Position numbers and translations under genes: made by a program
Assembly (NCBI GenBank): GCA_026989355.1
Contig: JALSJM010000005.1
Coordinates: 186,001 to 250,000 of the forward strand
Direction: 5' to 3'
Origin: Paracoccaceae bacterium
GTDB taxonomy: Bacteria; Pseudomonadota; Alphaproteobacteria; Rhodobacterales; Rhodobacteraceae
Length of the DNA: 64,000 nucleotides
In this document: one piece after another, positions 1 to 9,671 of the stretch
How positions within the stretch are numbered: the first letter of the stretch is position 1
How the letters are laid out: the number at the start of each line of letters is the position of its first letter
Notes under the pieces: generated by a model
What the model saw: only the letters and a program-made list of their open reading frames with translations
What the model was told of the DNA's origin: nothing
Databases searched by the model: none

Positions 1-329
1 GGAGCCTCTACATCTGGTCGGCCGTGGTGGTGAAGCGGCTGCATGACCGCGACAAACCGGCAATGCCATGGGCGGTTCTCTTTCTGGCCCCCGGCGTTCT
101 CCTGCAGATCATGAGCATGTTCAAGATCGGCTACAGGGCTGTCAAAGTGGCAGGTGCCCAGTTCATGGTTCCGGGCACCGGCGCCACAATGGTCATGTGG
201 CTGTCCATGGCCGTGGGGCTGTGGATGTTCGTCGAACTGGGATTCCTCAAGGGCACGCCGGGTGAAAACAGCTATGGCCCCGATCCGGCTGGCGGCACCG
301 CCCCCCGCGAAGGCCAGGCGGAAGCATAG
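1..329 (+). CDS. DUF805 family membrane protein, 5' end missing
   Basis: The reading frame is open from the window edge (first full codon at base 3), so the N-terminus lies outside. The visible part begins SLYIWSAVVVKRLHDRDKP. The VKRLHDRDK stretch after a tryptophan-containing helix is the hallmark of DUF805 inner-membrane proteins, whose function is unknown. Two hydrophobic segments follow (around AVLFLAPGVLLQIMSMF and MVMWLSMAVGLWMFVELGF), then a polar Gly/Pro-rich tail. The gene ends 4 bases before the start of a broken DUF3592 gene, so the two were probably cotranscribed. Family assignment is fairly sure; no role can be given. Confidence 0.8.
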   Translation, partial: SLYIWSAVVVKRLHDRDKPAMPWAVLFLAPGVLLQIMSMFKIGYRAVKVAGAQFMVPGTGATMVMWLSMAVGLWMFVELGFLKGTPGENSYGPDPAGGTAPREGQAEA

Positions 330-333
330 GGCC

Positions 334-833
334 ATGGGGCAGATGGAACCGGAGGAAGCGGAATATTTCACGATCAGCTGGGCAAAGCTGATCGCCATTT
401 CCGGCGTCTTCGTGCTGATCGGGGCCATCGTGATCGCGGTCGGCTACCGGATGGGCAGCCAGGCGCGATGCCTTTGGTGTGGAAACGCAGGCAAGGGTGA
501 TTTCAAGATACACCGGCCAAGTGGGCAATGCACGTTCTCGCGCCTACTACAGAATGCAGGTTGAATTCAGCGTGGACAACAGGTTGCACCGGGGGCTTGT
601 GGATACACCCGGCGATTTTTCAAGCGCCACGATGCCCCGGATCGCGTGCCGATCCGCTACCTTCGGGAAGATCCGAAAATTCGTGAGCTGGCCCCGGGTT
701 TGCGCCGCAGATCGGTGAAAACAGCATCGTCATCGTCGTCACCTTTCTGCTCATCGGCCTTGCCAATGGCGGCATGGGGATCGGCAAGGAGGAAGGCAGG
801 CGCATTCAGGCAAAGGGAGAAGAGGAACAATGA
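334..833 (+). pseudogene. DUF3592 family membrane protein, broken by frameshifts
   Basis: Read across frames, this is a complete DUF3592-type protein: an N-terminal membrane helix (AISGVFVLIGAIVIAVGYRMG), a central region beginning VETQARVISRYTGQ, the conserved end DRVPIRYLREDPKIREL, and a C-terminal helix (SIVIVVTFLLIGLANGG) ending with TGA at 831-833. These parts lie in different frames. The frame changes fall near 470-480, 620-645 and 690-700, so no continuous product is possible. The start ATG at 334 follows the DUF805 gene directly. Neighbouring genes further along are intact, so decay is more likely than poor sequence. The homology is by motif recognition; the function of DUF3592 is unknown. 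Confidence 0.75.
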
Positions 834-942
834 CGGTTCATGGTGTCCCGATAAACGAAATTCCGTGGACGACCTGATGCTTGCCGGGCTTCTTTTCCAT
901 GTCCTGTTCCGGATCTATGCCGCCAATTACCTGGTGGACTGA
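830..942 (+). other. Possible remnant of a third small gene
   Basis: An ATG at 830 overlaps the stop of the DUF3592 remnant (ATGA). It reads 15 residues, MTVHGVPINEIPWTT, before a stop. In the next frame a hydrophobic stretch LMLAGLLFHVLFRIYAANYL continues to a TGA at 940-942. Together they look like a small one-helix membrane protein interrupted by one frame change. No family was recognised, and the reading could be chance. Confidence 0.25.
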
Positions 943-964
943 CGGCAGACGATACAAGTAAAAC

Positions 965-1452
965 CGGATCCCCGGAAGCGATCGGGCGCATCCACATGCG
1001 AATTCCCGGTTCAGCGTATTGTCCACCACGACCGACGGCTCGCCGCCATGCTTGCCCGGGCGGCGTCCATGGCCGATCCGGGCCTGGATGCCCGCCAGCC
1101 GGGCCAGTCGCGCCACGCGGTTCGCACCACAGCTCTTGCCCTGATCCGGAAGGTCATCGTGCAGCTTGCGATACCCGTGAACCTTGCCAGCGCGCGTTTC
1201 AGCCGCCGGTTTTCTGCGGCATGATCTTCCCCCGCCTTCCCGGGAGACGGGATCGAAAACTTCCTTGTCCAGACGTGCCGCGAATATGTGCTGGCGCCCA
1301 ATCGCTGTGAAACCTCGCGCACAGGATACCCCCGCACCGTAATCTGGCACACTGCATCATGCTTGGAATCGTCACTGTGATCTGCCTTCCCCACAAGGCC
1401 CTCCTTGCCTCATTTTCAGGAAGAAGGTGACTGCAAATCTGGGGGCCATTCA
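965..1452 (-). mobile_element. IS3-family insertion sequence remnant
   Basis: Read leftwards, a GTG start at 1394 opens an OrfA-like protein containing ITVRGYPVREVSQRLG and WTRKFSIPSPGKAGED, typical of IS3-family OrfA (IS51-like group). After about 65 codons an internal deletion near 1190 joins this to the middle of OrfB in another frame (YRKLHDDLPDQGKSCG, then RRPGKHGGEPSVVVDNTL). OrfB breaks off soon after, before most of the DDE catalytic core. Upstream of OrfA, the sequence beginning TGAATGGCCCCCAG (1452 leftwards) looks like an IS3 terminal repeat. No matching right end was found, so the element is dead. Confidence 0.75.
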
Positions 1453-1525
1453 CAGGCCGCGCTCCCTCTGGGCACAACGCGACAGGGCAAACCGGGCACA
1501 GGGGCAGTCTCGCGATCCGTTCCCG

Positions 1526-2884
1526 TCAGCCGGAAGCCGCGGCGCGTGCGGCGGCGGGCATGGCTGCCGCGATTTCCTCTGCATGGGGGCGCCATCCCAT
1601 CCTGCGATAGAGTTTCCGCAGACAGGTCTGCCATGTATCACTGTCGAAATAGGCGGCATGGCGCTCGGAAGCCACGAAACGGATGCCGCCGCTCAGATCA
1701 GGACGATCTTCACGGATCAGTCGTGCCATTTCGGCCGCTGCCACCGCTTCTTCCAGTTGATCCTTCAGGTGATTGGCCATGGCAAAGGCCATCATGTCGA
1801 ACAGCCGGAAAGCACCGGAATTGGTTTCGATGAAACTGGGCGCGAACAGGTTTTCGTGCTCGCGCGAAAACATCTGCAGATAAAGATCCGGCCGCCCGCC
1901 CGCATAGGTGAAATAATCGCGCGCATAAGGCTGTATCTGGGTATAACCGGTTGCCAGCAGGATCAGATCGAACACCTCGCGCGAACCGTCGCGAAACAGC
2001 ACCTGATCGCCATCGAGGCGCTCGATATCGGGCTTCACCCGCAGATCTCCGTGCTGGAGATAGTGCAGCACCTGGCTGTTGAGGACGGGATGGGCTTCGA
2101 ACAGCCTGTGATCCGGGCGGGGCAGGCCAAGGCGCGTCAGGTTGCCGACATGCATTCGCAGGATCATCGAAAACACCGGCCGCTTCAGCCAGAGCGGCAG
2201 TTTCGGACCACTGCGGGCAAAGACATCGGCCGGCATGCCGAACAGATGCTTGGGAATGAAATGATAGCCCCGGCGGATCGAAAGAAACGCGCTTTCGGCG
2301 CTGACAGCCGCATCGCAGGCGATATCGACGCCCGAGTTCCCGCCCCCCACCACCAGCACCCGCCGCCCCCTGAGTTCGTCGATGCCGCGATAGCTGCGGG
2401 CATGGCGGATCTCGCCGTTGAAATCGCCCTGCAGGTCGGGCATCCGCGGGTGCCAGTTGGCTCCGGTAGCGCAGATCACGGCCATGTAGTCATCTGCCCG
2501 GCCGTCATCGCACATCACCCGCCAGCGCCCGTCGGGGCGCTTTTCGATACCGGTAACCTTCGTTCCGAAAGCGATGGCGCCGCGCAGCGACCAGCGATCG
2601 GCGAAATCACGGACATATTCCAGGATCAGCCGGTGCGAAGGGTAATCGGGAAAATGAGAAGGCATGGGAAAGCCCTCGAAGCCCGACATGGTTTTCGACG
2701 AAATTAAATGCGCGCTTTCATACATCGGCGTATCGCTTCGCGCGATGTCCCAGATACCGCCCACATCGGAATGCACCTCGAACTGATCGTAACCGATACC
2801 ATTGATCCGCAACGCCCGGGCACAGGCCAGACCGGCAGGTCCGGCACCGATGATGCAGGCTTTCGCAGGGCTGGAGGTCATCAT
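1526..2884 (-). CDS. Flavin-containing monooxygenase
   Basis: Predicted FAD- and NADPH-dependent oxygenase (452 aa) that would insert oxygen into a soft nucleophile or ketone. Visible motifs: FAD-binding GAGPAG at residues 13-18, GGIWDIARSDTPMYES around 42-56, the family fingerprint FxGxxxHxxxY (F155, G157, H161, Y165), the NADPH-binding GGGNSG at 180-185, and a later ATGY. The start at 2884 is preceded by GGAAC; the frame extends further upstream but only with non-conserved sequence. It stands alone and reads away from the preceding gene. Substrate unknown: trimethylamine or other N/S-oxidising FMOs and Baeyer-Villiger enzymes share this layout. Confidence 0.85.
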   Translation of the reverse strand: MMTSSPAKACIIGAGPAGLACARALRINGIGYDQFEVHSDVGGIWDIARSDTPMYESAHLISSKTMSGFEGFPMPSHFPDYPSHRLILEYVRDFADRWSLRGAIAFGTKVTGIEKRPDGRWRVMCDDGRADDYMAVICATGANWHPRMPDLQGDFNGEIRHARSYRGIDELRGRRVLVVGGGNSGVDIACDAAVSAESAFLSIRRGYHFIPKHLFGMPADVFARSGPKLPLWLKRPVFSMILRMHVGNLTRLGLPRPDHRLFEAHPVLNSQVLHYLQHGDLRVKPDIERLDGDQVLFRDGSREVFDLILLATGYTQIQPYARDYFTYAGGRPDLYLQMFSREHENLFAPSFIETNSGAFRLFDMMAFAMANHLKDQLEEAVAAAEMARLIREDRPDLSGGIRFVASERHAAYFDSDTWQTCLRKLYRRMGWRPHAEEIAAAMPAAARAAASG

Positions 2885-3044
2885 GCTGTTCCTTTCGCAC
2901 GCATGGAAAACAGAGACCGGAAAGGGCAGACGATCCACCCGCACCACATCGGACCGCACAAGCCCCCAGGCCCGTTCGGTTTTCCTTTTTGCAGAGGCCT
3001 GTCAAGGCCTTGCCCGAATGCACACAGACAGGCCGCTGTCACAT

Positions 3045-4142
3045 CTATCCCGAGTGCAGGAAGTGCATCACATCGCCATCCCGCACCACATAGGCCTTGC
3101 CCTCGACGCGCAGCTTGCCGGCATCGCGCGCACCCGCTTCGCCGCCCTGGGCCACGAAATCATCGTATGAGATGGTTTCGGCACGGATGAAACCCTTCTC
3201 GAAATCGCCGTGGATCACGCCCGCGGCCTCGGGGGCGGTGGTGCCCTTGCGAATTGTCCAGGCGCGGGCTTCCCTGGGGCCGACGGTGAAATATGTCTGC
3301 AGCCCCAGAAGTTCGTAACCCGCCCGGATCAGGCGATCGAGGCCGGCTTCCGCAAGCCCCATCTCGGACAGGAACATTGCCGCTTCATCGGGGGGCAACT
3401 GGGCGATCTCTTCCTCGATCGCGGCCGAAATGACCACATGGGCATTGCCTTCCCCGGCCGCCATCTCCGCCACCGCCGCGGAATGGCGGTTGCCGGTGGC
3501 GGCCGAGGCCTCGTCCACGTTGCACACGTAAAGCACGGGCTTTGCGGTCAGAAGCTGAAGCATCTTCCAGGCCTTCGCATCCTCTTCGCCCACCTCCACC
3601 GAGCGCGCCGGCCGCCCCGCCTCGAGCACCGAAAGCGCCGCGCGCAGCAGGCGTTCCTGCTGCATTGCCTCCTTGTCGCCGCCCCTGAGCTTGCGGGTGA
3701 GATTCTGCAGGCGCCGCTCGATCGATTCCATGTCGGCCAGCATCAGCTCGGTGGCGATGATCCCGGCATCGGCCACCGGATCCACCCGGCCCTCCACATG
3801 GGTCACGTCGTCATCATCGAAACAGCGCAGCACATGGGCGATGGCATCCACCTCGCGGATATTGGCCAGGAACTGGTTTCCCAGCCCTTCGCCCTTCGAA
3901 GCCCCCTTCACCAGCCCGGCAATATCGACAAATGTCATCCGCGCGGGGATCACCTGTTTCGAACCGGCGATTTCGGCCAGCTTGTCAAGCCGGGCGTCCG
4001 GCACCGCCACTTCGCCCACATTTGGCTCGATGGTGCAGAAAGGAAAGTTGGCTGCCTGTGCGGCGGCAGTGCGCGTGAGCGCATTGAAAAGCGTCGATTT
4101 GCCCACGTTCGGCAGGCCGACGATGCCCATCCTGAAGCCCAT
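3045..4142 (-). CDS. ychF: Redox-regulated ATPase/GTPase YchF
   Basis: Universal Obg-family P-loop NTPase (365 aa) that binds ribosomes and, in characterised members, prefers ATP to GTP. The start MGFRMGIVGLPNVGKST gives the P-loop at residues 9-17. Next come the G3 region DIAGLVKGASKGEGLG and the interrupted coiled-coil arm. A C-terminal TGS-type domain follows (TYFTVGPREARAW, then GVIHGDFEKGFIRAE). Length is normal for the family. The ATG at 4142 has AAGGGATC upstream; an in-frame extension to 4286 lacks conserved sequence. It is divergent from trpA, with a 137-bp shared control region. Confidence 0.95.
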   Translation of the reverse strand: MGFRMGIVGLPNVGKSTLFNALTRTAAAQAANFPFCTIEPNVGEVAVPDARLDKLAEIAGSKQVIPARMTFVDIAGLVKGASKGEGLGNQFLANIREVDAIAHVLRCFDDDDVTHVEGRVDPVADAGIIATELMLADMESIERRLQNLTRKLRGGDKEAMQQERLLRAALSVLEAGRPARSVEVGEEDAKAWKMLQLLTAKPVLYVCNVDEASAATGNRHSAAVAEMAAGEGNAHVVISAAIEEEIAQLPPDEAAMFLSEMGLAEAGLDRLIRAGYELLGLQTYFTVGPREARAWTIRKGTTAPEAAGVIHGDFEKGFIRAETISYDDFVAQGGEAGARDAGKLRVEGKAYVVRDGDVMHFLHSG

Positions 4143-4279
4143 GACGGTTGATCCCTTCTGTTTCCAGCGCGCATCTAGGGGGCGCGGGGGGCGGCCGTCA
4201 AGGCAAGGCGTGCACGGGGCATTGATTTTCCCGCCGCTTTCGCGCAAACCGGCAGAAAAGGCAACGAAAGGCCAATGAC

Positions 4280-5071
4280 ATGACACGCATAGAGCGCCGG
4301 TTCGCCGAGCTTTCGCAAGCCGGAAGAAAGGCCTTCGTGGCCTATATCATGGCGGGCGACCCCGACCGCGATACCTCGGCAGCAGTGCTGAAGGGGCTGC
4401 CGGATGCCGGCGTGGACGTGATCGAGCTGGGCATTCCCTTCACCGATCCGATGGCCGACGGCCCCACCATCCAGGCTGCCGGCCAGCGCGCGCTCGAAGC
4501 GGGGATGACACTTGCCGGCGTTCTTGACATGGTGCGCGAATTCCGCCGCGGCGACGACATCACCCCGATCGTGCTGATGGGCTACTACAATCCGATCCAC
4601 GCAATGGGGGTAGATCGTTTTCTCGACGCGGCGAAAGACGCCGGGGCAGACGGGCTGATCGTTGTCGATCTGCCGCCCGAAGAGGATGAGGAACTGTGCC
4701 TGCCGGCGCAGGCCGCGGGGCTGAACTTCATCCGCCTGGCTACCCCCACCACCGATGACGCGCGCCTGCCGAAGGTGCTGCAGAATACATCGGGCTTCGT
4801 CTATTACGTCTCGATCACCGGCATCACCGGCGCGGCCGCAGCGCAGGCCGCAGACGTGGCCCCCGAAGTGGCGCGGATCAAGACAGGAACCAACCTGCCG
4901 GTGGTGGTGGGATTCGGAATTCGCACCCCCGAAGCCGCGCGCGAGATCGCATCCGTTGCCGATGGCGCGGTGGTGGGGTCGGCAATCGTGAAGCTGATCG
5001 GCGAAGGCAGAAACCCCGAAGAGGTGCTGGCCTTCGTCGCCGGACTGGCCGGGGGAGCGCACCGCGCCTGA
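4280..5071 (+). CDS. trpA: Tryptophan synthase alpha chain
   Basis: Cleaves indole-3-glycerol phosphate to indole, which passes to the beta chain TrpB, in the last step of tryptophan synthesis. At 263 aa it has family length. The catalytic pair is in place: E49 (in VIELGIPF) and D60 (in DPMADGPT), the same numbers as in the Salmonella enzyme. The phosphate-binding region [11 protein letters not shown] and later GSAIVK are also present. No trpB or trpF lies next to it here, so the beta chain must be encoded elsewhere. lldD follows after 53 bp. Confidence 0.96.
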   Translation: MTRIERRFAELSQAGRKAFVAYIMAGDPDRDTSAAVLKGLPDAGVDVIELGIPFTDPMADGPTIQAAGQRALEAGMTLAGVLDMVREFRRGDDITPIVLMGYYNPIHAMGVDRFLDAAKDAGADGLIVVDLPPEEDEELCLPAQAAGLNFIRLATPTTDDARLPKVLQNTSGFVYYVSITGITGAAAAQAADVAPEVARIKTGTNLPVVVGFGIRTPEAAREIASVADGAVVGSAIVKLIGEGRNPEEVLAFVAGLAGGAHRA

Positions 5072-5124
5072 TCACCACGCCAGCAGCCCCCGCGGAAAGG
5101 ACAACACGGGAAAGAGGAGCTGAC

Positions 5125-6288
5125 ATGACGGTCATTGCCGAAATCGGGGATCTCAGGCGGCTCTATCGCCGGCGCGTGCCGAAGATGTTCTATGACTACT
5201 GCGAAAGCGGCAGCTGGAGCGAACAGACCTTTCGCGAGAACACCGCGGATTTCGCCGATATCCACCTGCGCCAGAGGGTGGCGGTGGATCTTTCCGCACG
5301 CAGCACGAAAACCACGATGATCGGCCAGGATGTGGCGATGCCGGTTGCGCTCGCCCCCGTGGGGCTGACCGGCATGCAGGCCGCCGACGGGGAAATCAAG
5401 GCCGCCCGCGCCGCCCAGAAATTCGGCGTGCCCTTTACGCTCTCCACCATGTCGATCTGCTCGATCGAGGACGTGGCCGAGCACACCACCGCCCCCTTCT
5501 GGTTTCAGCTCTACGTGATGCGCGACGAGGATTACGTGCGCCGCCTGATCGGCCGGGCACGGGATGCAGGCTGCACGGCACTGGTGCTCACGCTTGATCT
5601 GCAGATCCTCGGCCAGCGTCACAAGGATCTGAAGAACGGCCTTTCCGCCCCCCCGAAGCCGACCCTGATGAACATGATCGATCTTGCAACCAGATGGCGC
5701 TGGAGCCTCGGGATGCTGGGCACGAAGCGGCGTTTCTTCGGCAATATCATCGGCCACGTGAAGGATGTGAACGATCCTGCCTCGCTGTTCGAATGGACGG
5801 CACGGCAGTTCGATCTTCAGCTTGACTGGAAAAAGGTCGCGAAAATCCGCGAAATGTGGGACGGCAAGCTGATCCTGAAGGGTATCAACGATCCCGAAGA
5901 TGCGAAGATCGCCGCCGGAACCGGCGCCGATGCAATCGTGGTTTCCAACCACGGCGGACGCCAGCTTGATGGCGCGCTGAGCGCGATCCGCGCCCTGCCG
6001 GCGATCCTTGATGCGGCAGGAGACCGGCTGGAGGTTCACCTTGACAGCGGCATCCGCTCGGGACAGGACGTGCTGAAGGCGGTGGCCATGGGCGCGCAGG
6101 GCACCTATATCGGACGTGCCTATATCTACGGCCTCGGCGCTCTGGGTGAGGCCGGGGTTTCAAGGGCGCTCGAAATCATCCACAAGGAACTGGATCTTTC
6201 GATGGCATTCTGCGGCCACCGCGACATCAACGACGTGAACCGCGATATCCTGCTGATCCCCCGCGGTTTCTCCGGAGACTGGGAATGA
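5125..6288 (+). CDS. lldD: FMN-dependent L-lactate dehydrogenase / alpha-hydroxy-acid oxidase
   Basis: Membrane-associated flavoprotein (387 aa) oxidising L-lactate to pyruvate with electrons going to the respiratory chain, or a related 2-hydroxy-acid oxidase. It has the FMN-binding TIM-barrel layout: N-terminal YDYCESGSWSEQTFREN, APVGLTGM, FQLYVMRD, LTLDLQILGQRHKD, the active-site stretch VVSNHGGRQLDGA with the catalytic histidine, and HLDSGIRSGQDVLKA binding the FMN phosphate. The ATG has GAGGAG upstream. Its stop overlaps the start of the next gene (ATGA at 6285-6288), so the two are translationally coupled. Lactate is the likeliest substrate, but glycolate or mandelate cannot be excluded. 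Confidence 0.88.
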   Translation: MTVIAEIGDLRRLYRRRVPKMFYDYCESGSWSEQTFRENTADFADIHLRQRVAVDLSARSTKTTMIGQDVAMPVALAPVGLTGMQAADGEIKAARAAQKFGVPFTLSTMSICSIEDVAEHTTAPFWFQLYVMRDEDYVRRLIGRARDAGCTALVLTLDLQILGQRHKDLKNGLSAPPKPTLMNMIDLATRWRWSLGMLGTKRRFFGNIIGHVKDVNDPASLFEWTARQFDLQLDWKKVAKIREMWDGKLILKGINDPEDAKIAAGTGADAIVVSNHGGRQLDGALSAIRALPAILDAAGDRLEVHLDSGIRSGQDVLKAVAMGAQGTYIGRAYIYGLGALGEAGVSRALEIIHKELDLSMAFCGHRDINDVNRDILLIPRGFSGDWE

Positions 6289-7244
6289 GGCTGAAGCTTC
6301 TTCTGGCGGCGCTTCTTCTGGCCGCCGGCCCGGCCCCGGCCGCGCCCTTCGAATTCGTGGCGCTTGGCGACATGCCCTATGGCAACAATGAAAAGACCCT
6401 TGCCGCCTATGAATCCCTGATCACGGAAATCAACGCCCGCCAGCCCGCCTTCACCATTCATGTAGGCGATCTGAAATCGGGCCGCATGCCCTGCAGCGAT
6501 GACGTGCTGGAAACCCGGCTCGACTATCTCAACCGTTTCGCGCCCGCGCTGATCTATACCCCGGGCGACAACGAATGGACCGACTGCCACCAGCTTCTTG
6601 CCGGGCGCTTCGATCCGCTGGAACGGCTCGGTTTCCTGCGCCGCACCTTCTTTGCCGATCCGTCGCGCAGCCTCGGAACGGCACCGTTCGCGGTGCAGTC
6701 CCAGGCTCTGGTGATGGGCAGCGCCTTCGCACCCTATGTGGAAAACACCCGCTTCATGCACGAAGACGTGCTGTTCGTTCAGGCGCATGTGGTCGGATCG
6801 AACAACAATTTCCTGGCCTATAACCCTGCCGCCACGGCCGAGCATCTTGCCCGCGACCGCGCCAATCTGGCCTGGCTGCACGACAGTTTTGCACTGGCCG
6901 CGGAACGGGGCGCGCGGGCCGTGGTGGTTTCGGTTCAGGCCGACATGTTCCGCTGGGATTTCGACCGCCCCGGCCACCCCGAGAAATTCGAGCCCCACTC
7001 GGGCTTCGCCAATTTCGGCAATGCCCTGCGCCGGGAAGCAAAACGCTTCGCCCGCCCGGTACTGCTGGTTTATGGAGACAGCCACAGTTTCCTGATCCAC
7101 CGTCCCTTCCGGCGCACCGCCCCGAACCTGATCGCGCTTCAGGTATTCGGAGCGCGCGACATGCACGCTGTCAGGATAGCGGTTGATCCCGAAGCGCCGG
7201 AAGTGTTTTCCTTCGCACCGCTTTTCAACCCGCGGCACCCCTGA
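6285..7244 (+). CDS. Exported calcineurin-like metallophosphoesterase
   Basis: Predicted periplasmic protein (319 aa) with a Sec signal peptide, MRLKLLLAALLLAAGPAPAA, cleaved before PFEF. The mature part shows the metal ligands of the calcineurin-like fold in order: FVALGDMPYG, HVGDLKSG, TPGDNEWTDC and, near the C-terminus, YGDSHSF. The substrate is unknown. The start overlaps the lldD stop by four bases, implying joint expression, although the functional link is not obvious. The gene ends 30 bp from the convergent dacB. Confidence 0.8.
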   Translation: MRLKLLLAALLLAAGPAPAAPFEFVALGDMPYGNNEKTLAAYESLITEINARQPAFTIHVGDLKSGRMPCSDDVLETRLDYLNRFAPALIYTPGDNEWTDCHQLLAGRFDPLERLGFLRRTFFADPSRSLGTAPFAVQSQALVMGSAFAPYVENTRFMHEDVLFVQAHVVGSNNNFLAYNPAATAEHLARDRANLAWLHDSFALAAERGARAVVVSVQADMFRWDFDRPGHPEKFEPHSGFANFGNALRREAKRFARPVLLVYGDSHSFLIHRPFRRTAPNLIALQVFGARDMHAVRIAVDPEAPEVFSFAPLFNPRHP

Positions 7245-7274
7245 CGCCATCGCGCCCCGCAGCTGCGTCGGGCC

Positions 7275-8807
7275 TCAGAGGCCGTAAAGCCCCACCCAGC
7301 GTTCGATCAGACCCTGCTGCAGGCGCCGGGCCCGCTTGTTCCAGCCCCTGGCGCCCGGCGCGGTTTCGCGATCGGCCCGCGCAATGCGGGCCCGGCGCGG
7401 CATGTCCGAGGCAAGGATCGCAAAGGCCAGCTCCGAACCGTCGGGCGTGAAGATGAACCCCGCCAGGGTGCTGACGAAGTTGAGCGTGCCGGTCTTGGCG
7501 CGCACCTCGACGGGATGATTGCGGATCTCCTTTCCCCTGCCGTCGCGCAGCGGAATCCGCTTCAGAAGGCCGGCCAGCGTGCTTCCCGGCCCCTCGTGGA
7601 TCAGGGCGCGCAGAAGATCGTTCACGGTGGCCCTGCTGGCCTCGCCCAGACCGGAATGATCAACGAAATGCGATCCCACCCCCCCGATGCGCCGATCCAG
7701 CCAGCGCGTCATTTCACCCGCCGAAGATCCCAGATCGCCGACCGCCAGACCGCGCGCGCGGGAGGCCGCAAGGCCCACCACCTCGGCGGTGAGGTTGGTC
7801 GAATATTTCAGAAGGTCGCGCAGGATGTCGTGTAAAGGTGCGCTTTGATGCACCACAAGCGCGCGGCCACCCGAAGGCAGCTGCGGCACGAATGCGGCAG
7901 GCGGCAGGCGAATGCCCTCGGCCGCGGCAAGGGTCTGGAATACCTCGGCCGCATAAACGCCCGGCCGACGCACCGGAAGCCAGCGGCTGCCCCCCTTTCC
8001 AAGGGCCCGGCGGGCCACTGTCCAGCGGTCTTCGTTGTCGGCCTCGGCATAGGTGTAGATCGGCTGATCGCGGTTCACGACACGCATCCTGGCCATGTGC
8101 ACCGCCGGACGATAGCGCCGCGCCCGGGCCTCCATGGCAATGGAATAGCCCTGTCCGCCCCGCTTCCACTCGAAATGAACCCGGTTGAAATTCAGGTTGA
8201 GCCCCGAGATCGCCGGGTTGTAGCCCAGATGATCGGGCTGGCCCGGATCGATGGCGCGAATGCGGGGAAGCGCACCATCGTAAACCAGAAAGCCGCCGCG
8301 CACGCCACGCATGCCGGCGCGTTTCAACGCGCCCGCCATATCGCCCAGGGCATCGGTATCGAGCAGCGGATCGCCGCCCCCCGCCAGCACCAGATCGCCC
8401 TCGAGAATTCCGTTCCGCAATGGCCCGGTAGCCACCAGGCGGGTGGTAAAACGGTAACCGGCGCCCAGGGCATCAAGTGCATAGAGCGCGGTGATCGCCT
8501 TGGCCACGCTGGCAGGCGGATACAACTGCCCGGCGGCCCGGCTTTCCAGAACAAGGCCGGTGCGGGCATCGGCAACCGCAAAGCCGACCTGCCCGCCAAG
8601 GTCTGCCTCGCGGATCAGTTCCTCGGCGCTGCGCACCGCCCGCCGAAGCGCGATCAGCGGATCGTTTTCCCCGCGCGTCTCGGGGCGGATCGATCGCGCC
8701 GGAGCGTTGGCCAGGGCCGGTCCGCCCAGTACCGTCAGAGTCCCCCCCTGCAGGAAGGCCCGGCGGGGCAGCACCCCGCCACCCCGGGTGGTTCTTCTGG
8801 CCATCAT
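7275..8807 (-). CDS. dacB: D-alanyl-D-alanine carboxypeptidase/endopeptidase (PBP4 class)
   Basis: Class C penicillin-binding protein of the S13 family that trims peptidoglycan cross-links in the periplasm (510 aa). The serine-hydrolase motifs are present: SVAK at 100-103, YSTN in the middle third, and KTGTLN near the C-terminus. The N-terminus has twin arginines in [10 protein letters not shown] followed by a hydrophobic run to ALANA, which looks like a Tat rather than a Sec signal. The start at 8807 overlaps the stop of nadD (ATGA), which favours it over the in-frame ATG at 8834 that lacks a ribosome-binding site. Confidence 0.88.
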   Translation of the reverse strand: MMARRTTRGGGVLPRRAFLQGGTLTVLGGPALANAPARSIRPETRGENDPLIALRRAVRSAEELIREADLGGQVGFAVADARTGLVLESRAAGQLYPPASVAKAITALYALDALGAGYRFTTRLVATGPLRNGILEGDLVLAGGGDPLLDTDALGDMAGALKRAGMRGVRGGFLVYDGALPRIRAIDPGQPDHLGYNPAISGLNLNFNRVHFEWKRGGQGYSIAMEARARRYRPAVHMARMRVVNRDQPIYTYAEADNEDRWTVARRALGKGGSRWLPVRRPGVYAAEVFQTLAAAEGIRLPPAAFVPQLPSGGRALVVHQSAPLHDILRDLLKYSTNLTAEVVGLAASRARGLAVGDLGSSAGEMTRWLDRRIGGVGSHFVDHSGLGEASRATVNDLLRALIHEGPGSTLAGLLKRIPLRDGRGKEIRNHPVEVRAKTGTLNFVSTLAGFIFTPDGSELAFAILASDMPRRARIARADRETAPGARGWNKRARRLQQGLIERWVGLYGL

Positions 8808-9493
8808 GCCGGAAACCAGGCGGTTTTGCCACATCGGGGCAAGATGGCCCCGGACGCGGCGTGCCCCCGCCGGCCTTCTGGCTGGCCGAGGCCCTGCCGG
8901 TGAGCGGCGCGGGTGCGGATCTCGGTAGAGGAAATGTCCAGCATCGGCACGTTTGCCAGGCACCAGGCCGGGGGGCGGCGCGAGGGCAGAAGGCGGCTCA
9001 TGTCTGCACGCAGGCGGTAATGACGATAACGCTGCGCCGCCGGCGACACCCGCGCCCTGATCCTGTCGCCTGGCCGGGCGATCACGCCAACCGGCACGTT
9101 CCCGATGATCCACTGCCAGTTTTCCCAACGGTGAAAGCCGGCCAGATTGTCGGCTCCCATCAGCCAGACAAAGCGTACGGCGGGGTAAAGGCGCATCAGT
9201 GCGGCAAGCGTCTGGGCGGTGTGGCGGGTGCCGATCCGGGCCTCGATATCGCTGATCCGCACCCGCGGATGGCGCATGATCGCGCGCGCCGCGCGCAGCC
9301 GCTCTTCAAGCGGCGCGGGACCCTGCGCCTTGAGCGGGTTGCCGGGGCTGACCAGCCACCAGACCTCATCAAGCCCGAAACGTCTGAGCGCCTCGCGCGT
9401 CACGTGAACATGGCCCGCATGCGGAGGATCGAACGATCCCCCGAGCAGACCGATCCGCCGCCCCGGCCGGGCATATGGAAGCCGATGACGCAT
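8804..9493 (-). CDS. nadD: Nicotinate-nucleotide adenylyltransferase
   Basis: Transfers AMP from ATP to nicotinate mononucleotide in NAD synthesis. The nucleotidyltransferase signature [11 protein letters not shown] lies at residues 18-28, followed by [11 protein letters not shown], the [14 protein letters not shown] region, and a C-terminal ISSTEIR motif that binds the adenylate. At 229 aa it is slightly long, with a tail of about 30 residues beyond ISSTEIR. The start at 9493 is set by similarity; upstream in-frame sequence is not conserved. It is translationally coupled to dacB and divergent from ettA. Confidence 0.93.
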   Translation of the reverse strand: MRHRLPYARPGRRIGLLGGSFDPPHAGHVHVTREALRRFGLDEVWWLVSPGNPLKAQGPAPLEERLRAARAIMRHPRVRISDIEARIGTRHTAQTLAALMRLYPAVRFVWLMGADNLAGFHRWENWQWIIGNVPVGVIARPGDRIRARVSPAAQRYRHYRLRADMSRLLPSRRPPAWCLANVPMLDISSTEIRTRAAHRQGLGQPEGRRGHAASGAILPRCGKTAWFPA

Positions 9494-9605
9494 GTGCTCT
9501 CCTGTCGCGAACCGCCCCTTTGAACGGCCCTGCGGCGGCCAAGTCAATCCCCGGCACGGCCGAGACCCGCCCTTCGCCGCCTCCGAAGGCCGGGGCGCCG
9601 CCGCA

Positions 9606-9634
9606 TTGCCCTTCGCGCATCAAGCCGCTAAACG
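9606..9634 (+). promoter_or_regulatory. Candidate promoter of ettA
   Basis: TTGCCC (9606-9611) and TAAACG (9629-9634) are 17 bp apart, 37 bp upstream of the ettA start at 9672. This resembles a housekeeping sigma-70 promoter with a moderate -10. It is a visual call only. Confidence 0.35.
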
Positions 9635-9671
9635 AAGGCGAAACACGGCAACATTCGCGCGGAGCATTCAC

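Noticed and set aside
334-833. Sequencing error as cause of the DUF3592 frame changes
   Set aside because: Three separate shifts within 500 bp while every other gene in 64 kb reads cleanly, and a dead IS lies next door. Decay is likelier, although resequencing would settle it.
1427-2707. A 426-codon plus-strand frame opposite the monooxygenase
   Set aside because: It mirrors the clear FMO gene codon by codon, and the translation shows no family features.
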